Positions 1 to 12,320 of a stretch of DNA of 64,000 nucleotides are shown in pieces. Positions within the stretch are counted from its first letter, which is position 1. Each line of letters begins with the position of its first letter. The stretch comes from Lophius americanus (taxonomy: Eukaryota; Chordata; Actinopteri; Lophiiformes; Lophiidae), in the NCBI GenBank assembly GCA_037951165.1, contig JBBDHG010000014.1, forward strand, positions 19,865,001-19,929,000, given 5' to 3'. A program made the position numbers and the translations under genes. The notes beneath the pieces are model-generated. The model was given only the letters and a program-made list of their open reading frames with translations, was not told where the DNA came from and made no database searches.

Positions 1-43
1 AGAGAATAATCCCTGTGTAAGCCAAACATTTTGATAAAAATCG

Positions 44-65
<22 letters not shown>
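44..65. repeat. (TA)n microsatellite
   Basis: A run of about 11 TA units followed directly by a poly-T tract and an AT-rich stretch. It is a simple repeat with no coding potential. Confidence 0.9.
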
Positions 66-75
<10 letters not shown>

Positions 76-534
76 TTAATCAATTAGTATCAAAAAAAAA
101 AAAATTGAAAGGCAGTTTGCAGCACTTGAATTGACTCTTGGCAGCGCACAAAAATAAAAAATACAAAAATGCAATGGAGCGCAAGATAAGTCATTTACAC
201 TTTAAACACTGAATAGAGTTGCAACTGATAAATCATGTTTATTTTATCATTGTGATATGGACATGCAAAATAATCACATTAAGATAATTTACACAAAATG
301 TTTTACCTTTTCAACCCAAAGATGATCGTCTGACATTGAAATCATCCAAAATGGATTATATTTAAAATAAGCAATAATGATATGCTGATGTTAAATCTAT
401 TTAGTCACTTTATTGGGCCAACATTTCAGACACTCATAAATCAAAAACTATAATCCTTTAATATCAGCAGCAGTGAGACAAATAGCATGTGTCTTCTTCC
501 TTTCACTGAGTGACAGAAGACAGACATCATTTGT

Positions 535-905
535 TGAGTGCAGGACTCTTTGACAACATTTTACAGCACTACGGTAACATCAGCAACCTTTTGCACTCTG
601 AACTTCCTCCGCTCTACAGATAAGGACAGGAAGAGACTCTACGGGCTGGTCAGGAGGTCCAGCTCTGTCCTGGACTGTCCCCTGGACTCTGCGGAGGAGG
701 AAGTTAAGAGTAGAGTGTTGACCAAGCTTACGTCCATCCTGGACAACACCTCTCACATCCTAGATGAGACTGTGGAGCGTTGAGCGGCTCTTTCAGCAGC
801 AGACTGCTACACCCACAGTGTAAGACGAAGTTCTACCGCAGGTCCTTTGTCCTGACCTTTGTCCCATCGGACTGTTCCTCAGCACACTGCAGCTTAACAA
901 TACCA
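535..905 (+). mobile_element. LINE 3' end: C-terminal part of a reverse-transcriptase ORF
   Basis: The open frame at 538-783 reads like the end of ORF2 of a fish non-LTR retrotransposon. It has a basic block (KDRKRLYGLVRRSSSVLDC), then a stretch around LTKLTSILDNTSHILDETV, the conserved fish-LINE pattern of a KL.SI.DNTSH.L.ET segment. A TGA interrupts the frame at 781. Past it, in the same general reading, come remnants of the usual tail (SFSSRLLHP, then FYRRSF), so the homology runs on to about 900. This region follows the catalytic RT domain in jockey/L2/Rex-like elements, and the catalytic part is missing here, consistent with 5' truncation. The N-terminal methionine is arbitrary because the fragment has no real start. 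The family assignment within non-LTR elements is inference; that it is a LINE pseudogene is fairly secure. Confidence 0.75.
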
Positions 906-3900
906 ACACCGGAGTAGAGATGAGATATTAATGCAATTCCCAAGAGGAGATTAAAGTGTTACAGCAGACACTTGACATACAGTAAAACAAATGCAAAAAA
1001 GAAAATAATGAAGAAGACATTAATGCAATAGAAGGCTAAATGGTATACAATAAGAAGTAATAGCAGTAATAAACATTATAGTAATAATTAAAGTTCAAAT
1101 TCAAAGTGTTTATTTTCATGAGCACAGATAGAAAACAGGCCTCCCGTAAAACAAAATTCTCCCTTAGCCTTCCATTCCAATTGCCATTAAAATGAACAAA
1201 CTTATAAAATGATGAATAAAAAATGAAATAGATCTTGCCATTGTTAGGGAAATGAAAATACTACCTTTGCCCGACTTCTTTCTGGTGTCTTTCCTCATGT
1301 TATATCGGGCGAGCGATGTGGACATTGTTCTTTCTGAAGGGCCAAAGATGGGCGGACCTTGGCTGACACTGTGTGCATATAATCATTCTGCAAGATCTGA
1401 ATGGTAAGATTGCGGCATAAGACACGCACCTGAGACTGCCGGAATCTTCACTGTTATAACCGATCTGTTTGTAATAAACCAATATATTTACATAAGACAA
1501 CTGAGACTCTCCCAGTTAACCCCTTTTCATCAACTGATCAGAAGAGAAGATTTTTCTTCATCATTATATATTATATACAGCATTTATACAAACAACTTAT
1601 AGAAAATATCTTTAATGGAAAAGAAATGGATGCAACACTTAAAAATCACGATACTACAGAGAAAGCCAGCTGTGATAGTTGTATTTCACTCTCTCTAAAG
1701 TAATGTTGCACTAGCTTGAATACTTTTTCAGAAAAACAACAACAAATGTGCCAAGAACAAAAAAAACAACAAAACACAAAAGCTCAGTTTTATTACAGTT
1801 CATTACAAATCCAGTGTTTGGAGATATTGTAAAGCCTCATAATACCCATCAGTCAAGCAATAAATACAGACTCAAATTTATCGACAGATTTAACCTGAGG
1901 TGTGATGGGATCACCAGTAAAGGCATAATAATCATGCAAACAACATTAACAGTTTTTGACACAGAAAGCATGGATAAATAATAACTGAGGATGTTCAGCA
2001 TTGGATTTATCAATTGAGGGGCATAGTATGTGTTTTCAAACAGGGTTTATCTCTCAACCTGGCTGACTATGCGAATACAAAGCATTGATTCTATAACATT
2101 CTCGGCAACACATAGTTGCAGGGCCCTCACACTTTCAGGTTAGACACATTTGGACCACACTGACATGCTCATCAGAAACACATAAACATGTAGTAGTTTG
2201 TTATATCCTGGAGGAGTCAGGGATATTATGGAATGGTCATTACATGAGGCTTGCACTAGCTATACAGGGTATATATTTATTTGTAGGAAATGACTCGGCC
2301 GGTAGTTGTGGGTGGCCTGATGATCTGCCTCCACCTATTGTAACGTCTTAACCGTCTGTTACAGAGGTACCTGAGGAGAACGCTCAGCATTTCCCAGATG
2401 CTTGTGCAGTTACACATGCCTGACCTTGAGTGGAATATCGCCAAGAAGCATTCTGTGTCCATTCCTGACTCTCTCTTGTCTGTTCCCTGCAGCGATCTGG
2501 CAGCTGAGCAATGTCCTGACCCATACAGAACTTTTCTACAGAGTGCTTTTGGATGTCATTTATGTAAAGTGCTGTGAGAGATTATTTACTGCAGGGAGGA
2601 GAACTATGTAGAAATCCTGTTTTTCATGATATGGTCCCATCCACATTCCAAGACGAGGCTCCGAGGGCAATTGGGGGTCCAGGAAACATATAATCTTATA
2701 GTTTGAATTGGTCTTTTCAAACTATAATCTTATAGTTTGAAATGTATTGATCTGGTTTTAAGAGGGCGTGTCTCATTGCCTCAGATCATGCATACGGGTC
2801 AAATGACATGCATTATTACATGCATATCAAACCTGCTCCTATGCCCCCCCTTCCAACAACTGTCCAACAGTCTGAGCATCTCATAATTGAACGTGGTCCT
2901 CTACAACTTCCAAGTAGTGACTCTCTTACAGTAATATGTCAAACAACAAGACACCTGGCTGCTTATCCATTACATTCCATTACTGCTAAGTCTGGGTCCA
3001 AAGTGCTGTCACACTTTTTCGGGATCTTTTGGAATCCCAAACATGATCCACAGTGATTGGACTACGCTCACATTAGTTTGGACTGCTTTAAGTGAAACTA
3101 GATCAGACTGGCACTCGAAAGGTTTCAGCAAACCTATAGTCTCTAATGCAGAGTTATTGTGTTTTGAGTCGAATCAGGATTGGAAGGATGGGCTTCCCCG
3201 GTTGCCTTTAGCAGTTTGGGATGTTGCAAAGGAAAGCACTGGGTTCAGTCTGAATGATTTTGTGTTCAGGCATACAGTGCCAGGATTTCTGGCTTTGATT
3301 AGTAATCATGTTGCACAATCTTGACCCCCTCAAAATCTGAGAGAGTATATTAATGCATCCTGGTATTGGTTGTAAAATTTAACCATCTTCATGACTGTAA
3401 AGCTGAGGTTTGTCAGTTCAATGGTCTCCGGGTTATTGCTCTCCTGCCACTTGCAAGTTTAGTACAGTACAGTAACATACCAGCTTTCTGAGTGGAACTA
3501 TTTGTAGGAGACACCTGAGAGTAAAAAGAGAATTCCGACAAAATCATGTAAACGTATTAAAACTGTACTCTATGGGCGTGAGTCAACAGCTGCAATTTGT
3601 TCAACCCGTGTCTGCTGTAGACACTGCAATAGGGAATGTGCTCGTTAATTTGTCCGTGAGAGGAACTGCCTTTAAGAATTTATTTTGTAGCTGGCTAATG
3701 AACTCTAAAACCCTGAAGAATTTATAGTTTTTACTTGGCCACTTATCAGTGTCGGAGTTTACAGAACTATCTGCTCTTATTACTGACTACTAGTAATAGA
3801 AAACTATTTCAAATACATCCGTGATAATAACATTGCTGAACCTTCATCTTCTAGGGCATTTTCTTGTTGGCTTGTGGATAACGCTGATGAAAGTCCAAGG

Positions 3901-4224
3901 TTTTTGTACGGACCAATGACAGGTGAGGCACACCTGACCTTAAACATTGCAAAGTTTGAGCTTGCTGGGAATTAGTGGGGCTGGGGTGAGTATGGCCTTT
4001 ACAAGCAAAGGTGGATGCTATTCAGTGCAGTGTACCCTGTGCAGACCCCAGGAAAGAGCTAATGCGCCCCCTAAATCTGAAGGGCAACCATCACATTTTC
4101 TGTAAGAATTTCTCACCTGTAGTGGCTCCTTGGGCAGATCTATTGAGAGGTAGAACCCAAGATGTAACTGATTTCTGCGCTTGAGGTCTTTGTTGTTGGT
4201 TCATTATGACAGTCAACTTGACTT
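906..4224. other. Intergenic DNA, mostly no recognisable feature
   Basis: AT-rich unique-looking DNA with many short open frames on both strands, none with recognisable motifs or a convincing splice structure. A 19-bp direct repeat lies at 2689-2707 and 2723-2741, with an 11-bp inverted repeat (2697-2707 against 2716-2726) between the copies. At about 2210-2245 there is a short fragment of the modular family described at 4225, recognisable from the words gtcagggatattatggaat. Confidence 0.6.
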
Positions 4225-4862
4225 ATTATATCCCTAAAAGTCAGGGATATTATGGAATCGTAATCGCCGCTGTGTCGTCGTCCGCTGTCGCATATTCTTT
4301 GTGTTACTGTAATAACTCAAAATCTATTTTATGGATCATTCCACCCCAAATTTTATACCCCTATAGAACTTGCAAGGAAGAACTGGATTGATTTTGAGAA
4401 ATATCAGTTGTATATTTCTGAGATTAGGTGGATCTTTGTCTCCAAAAATCTTTGGGCCATCATTTCTTAACCATTAGTCCGAGTTGGTCCAAATGCGTAC
4501 GTATGTATGAGTGCATATGTATCAGAGCAAGGAGATATTTATTTGATATCTCACACTTTAATCAAATAGATCACATTTTATTCACTAATTTTATAGTGGG
4601 AGCTTTTTTTTCTTTTTTTTTTTATCTTCCTAACCTTTTGGCCAACTGAATATAAATTTGGTTCATATAATTCGACAAAAAGGGGTTTATCTTGAATATA
4701 TCATATTTTACTCTAATAGTTTACATTTTACTCACTAAAGGGGGAGTTTTTATGAAGAACACTGCATTTCGGATATAACTTCACATCTAATTTGATGAGT
4801 ATAATCAGGCGGATTTCTTTCATAACGCAGGAGATTAGGGGCCTTTTGGGGATAAAGTCAGG
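4225..4862 (+). repeat. Dispersed modular repeat family, copy A
   Basis: One of the longer copies of a non-coding family seen at least six times in the window. In order it carries gtcagggatattatggaatcg, a CpG-rich patch (gtcgtcgtccgctg), an aactcaaaa word, gcaaggaagaactgg, tatttctgagattagg, a ccatcatttcttaacca word, an agatat word, the word actcactaaagggggag, a cggatataactt word, and a final gattaggggccttttgg. The same words occur in the same order near 40.9-41.4 kb and, reversed, near 36.6-37.0 kb. No protein is encoded consistently; the small frames at 4206-4391, 4428-4649 and 4792-5007 are incidental. No terminal inverted repeats or target duplications were found by eye, so the class (MITE, SINE-like or part of a larger element) is unknown. 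Confidence 0.65.
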
Positions 4863-7029
4863 GACGACTGCGGAAGATTTAGCTTTCAGCATTTCAATTG
4901 CTGAATATTTGTCTCATGTTAGCATTCTTACACCACTCTTTTATGAGTTACCAATCTTAATGCCTGATAAACTGACATTGTGGGGCGATTATCTTATGAC
5001 AATATAGAGAAAAGCAGAGTAGGAAGAAATGTACTGGGGGATAGAATTGGGACCTTAATTAATAATTCCAACATGGTATCTTACCAGCCGGAATTAATGG
5101 AGCTATTACTATGTAAAAAATTGTTATACATGTGATTTTTGCAACTTTAAAAAAAAAATCATACTGTACACTACTAGCACCAACAAATACACCTTCAATG
5201 TATTTTTAAAAAAATCATTTTTTGTTTTTCTAATCATGTTAAATTAAATAAAACTATATAAACCACAATATAATCATTGCTCAAACTGCTCTAATGATAA
5301 ATTTGTTTAGGAATCAGATCACTTATTTAAGATAAGGACAAATAGGTGAAAGTAGTGATAAATGTTATGATACATATTGATAATCTCATTGTAACGATAA
5401 TTGGAAAACCGTGAAAAACTTCCATTATAAATTTAGATAAAATAAAATTGCTATACAGTATAACACAATAAAGGTTTTTTTAACTTAATGCATTATCCTC
5501 ATTGTGGCTACATGTGTTAATTGGAAATGACATGAGGTTAAAATCACTTATTGAATCTAATTGGGGCATAAATGATTGTTATTATGAAGTAGAGGAGATT
5601 TTGCAAGATGTTTTGGACACTGTGTTAGTTGATGGTTATGAGCATGTAATTTCCATCCCCGGGCCTTATGAGGTTCTGGTGTGACAGACACATGCCAGGG
5701 CTCACACACAACGTATTCTTTTGACAGCAAGCACTCGGAGTCTCTGTGCCACCCAAACTAAGTCATTAGGCTCCTGAGCACCTGCACATTTTCTCCTATG
5801 TAAGCTACGAGCTGCATAAATTAATCACACACCAGCTTATGCAGTTTGATGCAATTTATAATGCACATTAATGAGGGCTGACAGCTGTAACTAAAAGGCA
5901 GAATGATCACTTACAGTTCGAATAAAAATCACAGTGCAACAAAAAAATAAAAATTCATTTGCATGACTTTTTTCCCCCCCTGTCATCCTCTGTTTTCATC
6001 TTTATCCATCTTTGAGTCCTGCTGTTATATCGGAGGCTGAATGCATGTGAAAAGACTAAATGATCTGTAAATTGTTGCAACACTTGGCTGTGTCTCATAT
6101 CAGAGTGTGAGCTCTAATTGTACGTTGTGTGAAGGTATGGCATTTATTGGCTTTTCTCTACAACTCATTTGAATCTCAATGTCATATTAGTCGCCTTTGT
6201 TAAGTCATTGAAAGGAGGCATTTATATGTTGTAGAATGAACACTTCTTCCTAAATACGATACTTTTCCGTGTGTTTCTACACAGTGGCATATTTTCTTTT
6301 GTTTTTTCCATACTAAAAATCAAATTGGAAATGCATTTCTAAGCAAACATCATCCTCACATGAAAACATCACGAGGAAGCCATTTGAGCTGACCTTCAGT
6401 GGCGCTAATTAAATTTTGGACGTGTGGTGATGCTATAACTGATTTCATTCTTCATTATGGTCTGTAATGACATTTCTCAGCTGTCAGAAGCATTGCAGGG
6501 GGCTTTCTGTCAGGTTTAGGATGAATCATCCATTATACCATCATAGAGACAGAGACAGAGAGAGTGGCAGAGAAAAGCTCTGATATGAGAATGCAGAGTC
6601 TACGACTGAAAATTTACATCAGAACGATATAAGCACCTGTCACAAAAATACAGTATGCTTAATGCCATTTAGCTGCTGATAACAACATGGTATAGACTGC
6701 GGAGCAAATCCACAAAAATCTATCCTATTAAAAGACTTAAAAAGGATTCTAAAGATTACAAATGAAATTGTCAGTATGCACAAGTCAGTTGCAATGCAGA
6801 ATGCAGAATAAGGAGTGGGAGAAACATATTAACAGTACGGAAAGCACAGTTTGATATTTGGAAGCACGCACATACAAGAGGGGTCTCCTTTGATCTGATT
6901 AATACCGAGGCCGACAGGCACAAATGGGTTGCAACTTAAGAAAACAGATGCAAGTTTATAGAACACATGCAAATTAATAAAACACCTTCATCAGTTTTGC
7001 AACACATTCGAAACATTTGGAGAACACTG
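4863..7029. other. Intergenic DNA; one possible conserved block
   Basis: No gene is recognised. The stretch 5770-5910 (TAAT-rich cores such as aaattaatc and cacattaatgag, next to gcagtttgatgcaattta and gacagctgtaac) has the look of a developmental enhancer, annotated separately. The rest is AT-rich with short chance frames. Confidence 0.55.
5760..5910. promoter_or_regulatory. Candidate conserved non-coding element
   Basis: The block holds several homeodomain-type TAAT cores (aaattaatc, cacattaatgag), an E-box-like cagctg and little simple repeat. Fish and tetrapod gene deserts often carry enhancers of this texture. This is inference from base texture only; conservation cannot be seen in a single sequence. 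Confidence 0.2.
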
Positions 7030-7357
7030 CAAATACCACAGAACCACACACACAGAAAACGCTCTGCAAAAGGCACAACACAACACATTTAGAAAACGTT
7101 CTGCAAATGACAAAACGCATAGAAGAAAACTCTCTGCAAATACCACAACACAACACATTGAGAAAACACTCTTCAAATACCACAACACAACACATTGAGA
7201 AAACACTCTTCAAATACCACAACACAACACATTGAGAAAACACTCTTCAAATACCACAACACAACACATTGAGAAAACACTCTTCAAATACCACAACACA
7301 ACACATTGAGAAAACACTTTGCAAATACCACAACACAACACATTGAGAAAACGCTCT
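7030..7357. repeat. Minisatellite, 37-bp unit, nine copies
   Basis: Tandem units that begin (g/t)caaatacc and run through acaacacaacacattgagaa to a variable act(c/t)t end. Unit starts are at 7030, 7066, 7103, 7136, 7173, 7210, 7247, 7284 and 7321. The period is exactly 37 bp from 7136 on, and units are nearly identical in the 3' half and degenerate in the 5' half, as expected for an array that expands at one end. The minus-strand frames here (Cys/Val/Phe-rich, repeated) are products of the array, not genes. Confidence 0.95.
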
Positions 7358-7779
7358 GAGAGGAGAATTGTGCTTGTGCTGCTGTGCCTTTGGACTTATT
7401 CAAAGTGTCAATCATCAGTCACTGGTGTTGGAAATTGAATGAATCATGTGATCACAATTCATAAACCAAAAGCACCTGAACTGGGATAATTTTTACCGCG
7501 CCAAAATAGATGTCCAAACAGACGCATCTGGATGTGTGCATCGTTTTTAAATGTCTGAGGGAAACACTGGCTTTCACAGCATATTTTCCTAATGTGCTGT
7601 TATGTTGTATTTGCAGCTTGTTCTTCTAATGCTGCGCACTTGTTGTCAAATTGATGAAGTTGTTTTCCTAACATGCTTTTGTTATGTGTTTTAAATGTGT
7701 TTTCTTAGATAGTAGTTCATGTTCCCCTTGTCTGCCACTTTATATTTACACACACAACTTAGATCTTCTGAATTCTTCA
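7358..7779. other. Intergenic DNA, nothing recognised
   Basis: Unique-looking DNA between the minisatellite and the repeat scrap at 7780. No motif or exon structure was found. Confidence 0.5.
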
Positions 7780-7865
7780 TCTTTCAGCTGTTCCCTTTTG
7801 GGGTCTCCACAGCAGATCAGATGTGTCCATCCAAAGCCAGTCCAATGCTGATGGCTGTCCCTCGC
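7780..7865. mobile_element. Possible degenerate LINE-like scrap
   Basis: The sequence tttcagctgttcccttttgg, continuing into ggtctccacagcagatca, resembles a word common in fish repeats (variants of cggctgttccc...ggggtcgccacagcggatca), which from memory belongs to a LINE. Only this short block matches, so the assignment is weak. Confidence 0.35.
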
Positions 7866-8369
7866 CGATCTGGTTTGGGAATCAGTTCCATATTCTACAT
7901 AAATATGGAATTATATTTCTTACGCTGGATGACCTTCCTTATACACGTAACCTCATATAACCTAATAGAAACAATAAAAAACGTTAAATTTAAACATTAG
8001 TTTATTTACACACAATAATCAAACCCCAAATTAATGTTGAACTGGTGGAATAAATAAAGACTGATCCGCCACTCGTCTCCACTCAAAGCCGGATAGTAAC
8101 AATGTCTAATAATTCCTCAGATAAGTGAAGTGGGATTAGAAAATTTGAGATGCTAAGATAAAACTTTTACCATTTCAACTTCATGCACAATTGTGCATTT
8201 GATAACATATAGGATCTAAAGGGTGACTTTTGTGCGGAAAGAGTGAGTGGATGGGATCTGAGCTGAGGAGAGGGAAGGTGACTGAAAGAGTTTATTGATT
8301 CATATACCATACCATTCAATCATTGCATTGATTTAGATCTTGTTATTTCTATTTCCTTTCTCACAATTT

Positions 8370-8470
8370 GTCTATGACAAGCGCTGCTGCCTCACAGCAA
8401 GAAGGTACCGGGTACGAATCCACCTCCTCCCACAGTCCAAAAACATGCAATATAGGTGATGTGGTCACAG
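8370..8470 (+). mobile_element. Truncated tRNA-derived SINE-like repeat
   Basis: The words gctgctgcctcacagcaaga, ggtaccgggtacgaatcc and cctcctcccacagtccaaaa match the widespread fish repeat whose head is tRNA-like. The second word is the box-B-type sequence (8411-8421). Between box B and the cctcctcccacag word the usual middle part (about 70 bases in typical copies, from memory) is missing, so this copy has an internal deletion. The RNA polymerase III promoter is probably not functional. Confidence 0.6.
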
Positions 8471-8479
8471 AATATTTAA

Positions 8480-8660
8480 GTCTAAAAAGGTGTGTTTTGA
8501 GGTGGGATTTGAAAGTGGGGAGAGAGTCTGACAGTGGGATGTTTTGCAGGACAAAGCTCCTGTAACGAGAGTTTGACTTATTTAAACTGGGGAGAGACGA
8601 TAAAACACTGGAAGTGCAAGAGAATGTGTAGTAAGATGGGGAACGAGTCCATGAATCAAG
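8480..8660 (+). repeat. Probable interspersed repeat fragment
   Basis: A stretch with aaaaaggtgtgttttgaggt, gggatttgaaagtggggaga and a gacagtgggatg word resembles a fish repeat that often follows the SINE type above. Recognition is from general memory of fish repeats; the class cannot be assigned. Confidence 0.35.
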
Positions 8661-11600
8661 AATTTCCTCAGAAATCGCTTCAGTTTCTTTATGTCGGGTC
8701 TTAAAAGAACAAATTTAGTACAACCACCCTAAAAGCTGTCTCGAGCGTCTGAGACAACCAATGAGGAGATCATGAGGCGGGGGTTACATGCTGCAAAACT
8801 ATTTTTTAATTTTATTTTTCTGCACCGTGTGGACAAGCAGTGACATTAAACATATCATTCCCACACTGACTGCCTTTTGAAAGAATCCCTCGTCATTTCC
8901 TTTTGGCCTGTATCGTTAAAACAGTAAATCATTATCAGAACCACATAGATATACAATAACCATATACATCAAACCATTACCAAAAAATATAAACCTTCTT
9001 TCAATGAACATAGCCGTACCTAGCCCTTGTGAATAAATGCCCATAAATAATTTACATTATTATTTACATTACAACAAGACAAGAAAACTCCTCTACCCAC
9101 AAACGTTTTGGCTTCAAGAGTCCGAGCCCCCGGGGAATTCTTTCTCCCGAACACCCTGGGAGGAAGAGGACAGGCAGCGGCTAGTTTGATGACTTATTTA
9201 CCATGACAACGTCCATTAACAAAACTAAACTTCATGTAGGTAAATAAAACCCTTCCTTATGGGATTTACTGCCACACTAGAATTACATATCACTATGCCT
9301 TCTATTTATCTTCGCAGGTGAGGCGTACGAGGTGGAAGAGCCCAGGGTCCCCGCTGGCACCACATGACCCAGCGAGCTACTACACAAGGCAACAGTAAAA
9401 CAAACTATCACACAGGATTGTATGGATTAGACAATATCCTCCTAAAACACAACTCTATGCCACATGTTTTAAACAATTAACAGTTCAGACATAACATAAC
9501 AGGGAACCGTCGTTACACACGCTGTCGGGCTGCACTCAAATGTATTTAGCCATTTTCCTGACGTCTGTAAGGGTCTACACTTCTGTTACTGTCATTAAAA
9601 GTTTTTATTTTAATAATTACATGTGGAAGAATGGTTTTCTGAATTCCATTACTCTGCAAAAGCATTCTTATGGTAGCAGTGCTGCTTTAATGGGCCTGCA
9701 CTTGTAACCCTCCGTGCTGTGGCCTCTAATAGCAATGATTGAAATACATTGAGAATGGGGGTGGGTTTCTGGGTCAGGGGGACCTCATGTCCTCCTTAAT
9801 ACTACTCCATATAAGGCCAACCAAGTGAACCACCAGTGTCTTTGTTAAATATTCATCCCCCTGTCAATAATTAAATGCTCATTATTTGAACCTGAAGAGT
9901 GATGTGATTCCAAATTTAATGTGCCCCTAATGCATGGGGCGATAAGGCATGCCTAATATCTAGGCTGCATGATGAAAGGTGGTTAAGTGCATTCACGGCC
10001 ATTCTTTTATCCGTTGAACAGGTAAGAAGAATCCTTGTTTCAATGAAAAATTGAACAAGCGTTGTCCAGACTTTTTGGAAGAACATCTGAGGCTTTGTAT
10101 TCTGCGACTGTACAAGGTTTTGAACAACTATTAGAGAAAAGAAGCTTGTTATCTCATGCCATTTAAAATTAACCCACGGTACTTTCCAGGAGATCTGTTA
10201 CTGGAACTGCCACAACACAATCAACCACCCACACAGGAAATAATGACACATCAGCCACTTTAGGTGATAAGATACAGGCAGTGCATGAATACCCAAATGT
10301 ACAATAAAAATGCAAACAACAAGTTCTATTACCCATGGGCAAGCAGCTCACATGATAATAAAAGTATTGTCCTACAGCCATGTACCACTCATAGTTCTAT
10401 CAATTAACTCAAGGAGGAAGTCAATGCATCAACAATGTTTTGCCTCTTTCTTAAAACTTTGAAGAATTTTTAAATACATAATGATTTAGTTTCTTTGATG
10501 TCAGGCATTTTGCATTGTTTGTTGTTATTATGATCTGCATTATGATGAACTGAGAATTTCCCCAGCTATTATTTAATACAACTATCTTAGTGTGTGTGCG
10601 TGCACACAAGCGTGTTCTCGTATGGCTCAAGGTCCTGTCTGTGATGTAAACACAGGGAGGGTAAACACAGGCAGCTTTTAGTCTCCATTGTTATTTTCCT
10701 GTTTGTATAATTAGCCTTATAAATTGCTCACATCAAAGGCGCTGTCCTCTGGAATACTTCAGTGCCTCCGTTCAAAAGAAGGAGACTGGAGTAAGGAGGA
10801 ACACCTCTGGTCCCCTCAACGAATATATGATAAGCTTCCTCGGGGGCTTCCACAGATTTAGCAGAAAATTAGAGGGATGTCCAGTAGCAATTGCATATTC
10901 TTTCACGGGCCTGTCTTTGTAATGGGTTTTCTTGATTTTCACTGCCAAAACAGCTGCAGAATGCTAGAAGTGAACCCGATCACATGACATGTCATTCAAA
11001 ACATGTTAGTTGTTTTTAAGCAGCCACATTTGGGGGAAAACCAAAAACTGGTATTCATGGTGATATAGTAGTGTAATAAAATGTTTCCTCTCAGTTCTCT
11101 GCTGCAACACTGCAAGAAGTTGAGACACCGGTTATGTCATCTTTGACCTCATCACGTTAGTTACAATCGCGTGTTGATCTGATCATCTCATAGGCTATCT
11201 GTAATTTGAAAGTTCTTTTAATATGATAATATGTCAGAATCACTGCTCACATCTTCATCTCAACTAACCTGGTCACCACTGATCCCCATCAGCAGGACCC
11301 TTTTCTCCTGTTGCCTTCTTGCCCCTTTCAATCCAGTGAAAATGGTTAATATTGCAGTGACTTCATATTAATTCCTCTCTCCTGGTTAAAAAATATCTAC
11401 AGTAGATTTAATGACCTTCATGACCTGTGGTAAGTGTACAGATGGGAAGTGCTGCAGAGTACAGTACGTGCTGATTCTGCTGCACTCTGAGACGCTGGTG
11501 TGAACAATAATGGCCGAGCAGCAGGAAGTGATGAGAGACAGAAAGTGTCAGAGGGGGTTTGCACAAATTTGATTGACAGATCCAAAGCTGCCTCTGCCAT

Positions 11601-12041
11601 CAATTTAATGGTAATTATTATTTAATGTACTTTACTTAAAAGGATATGCAAAATTAAGATTTTGTCACAAAAACACATTTTATATGGTATTTAAAGAATA
11701 ATATGCATAATATATTGCTTGTTAATATTTATGGCAAAGAAGTTCAAGCATTTCTTATCTTGAGTTAATCCTCTGCTGAAAGTGTTGACTCCATGATTTC
11801 AATTAATAACTAAGAAAGTACAAAAAAGAAGAAGCAGCACAAAACTGGAAGCTTTTTACACAGAGGAGAAAAACCTGCCAAGGGGAATTTATCTCAGATT
11901 CAGATTCACTTATGTGTAAGAACGAAAAACTGACCAAACTCAGGGCAATAATACAAGAAACAGACTGCTATTATTGCTATTATTTGCTGAATATATTTCA
12001 AAAATAATATATTTATGTAGGCCAATATGTAGGTAAATCTA
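8661..12041. other. Intergenic DNA with one possible conserved block
   Basis: No gene was recognised. At 9300-9410 a CpG-richer patch follows a pyrimidine-rich tract and cag (exon-like: the frame from 9319 reads VRRTRWKSPGSPLAPHD and on to a TAA), but it matches no family I know. The block 9830-9980 is annotated separately. A minus-strand 70-codon frame at 10169-10381 has no recognisable motif. Confidence 0.5.
9830..9980. promoter_or_regulatory. Candidate conserved non-coding element
   Basis: Contains aaatattcatcccc, gtcaataattaaatgctcat, ccctaatgcatggggcgata and related words. TAAT cores and an octamer-like atgcat sit without simple repeat. The call rests on texture only and needs cross-species alignment. 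Confidence 0.22.

Positions 12042-12320
<279 letters not shown>

Noticed and set aside
6974..7243. Cys/Val-rich minus-strand frames that could suggest a secreted repeat protein
   Set aside because: They are frames across the 37-bp minisatellite.
7030..7357. Regular repeats considered as a CRISPR array
   Set aside because: Units abut with no unique spacers, and the genome is eukaryotic.
8411..8421. Box-B-like sequence suggesting a tRNA gene
   Set aside because: No cloverleaf can be drawn around it; it is part of a truncated SINE. The same holds for the minus-strand box B at 38048-38057.
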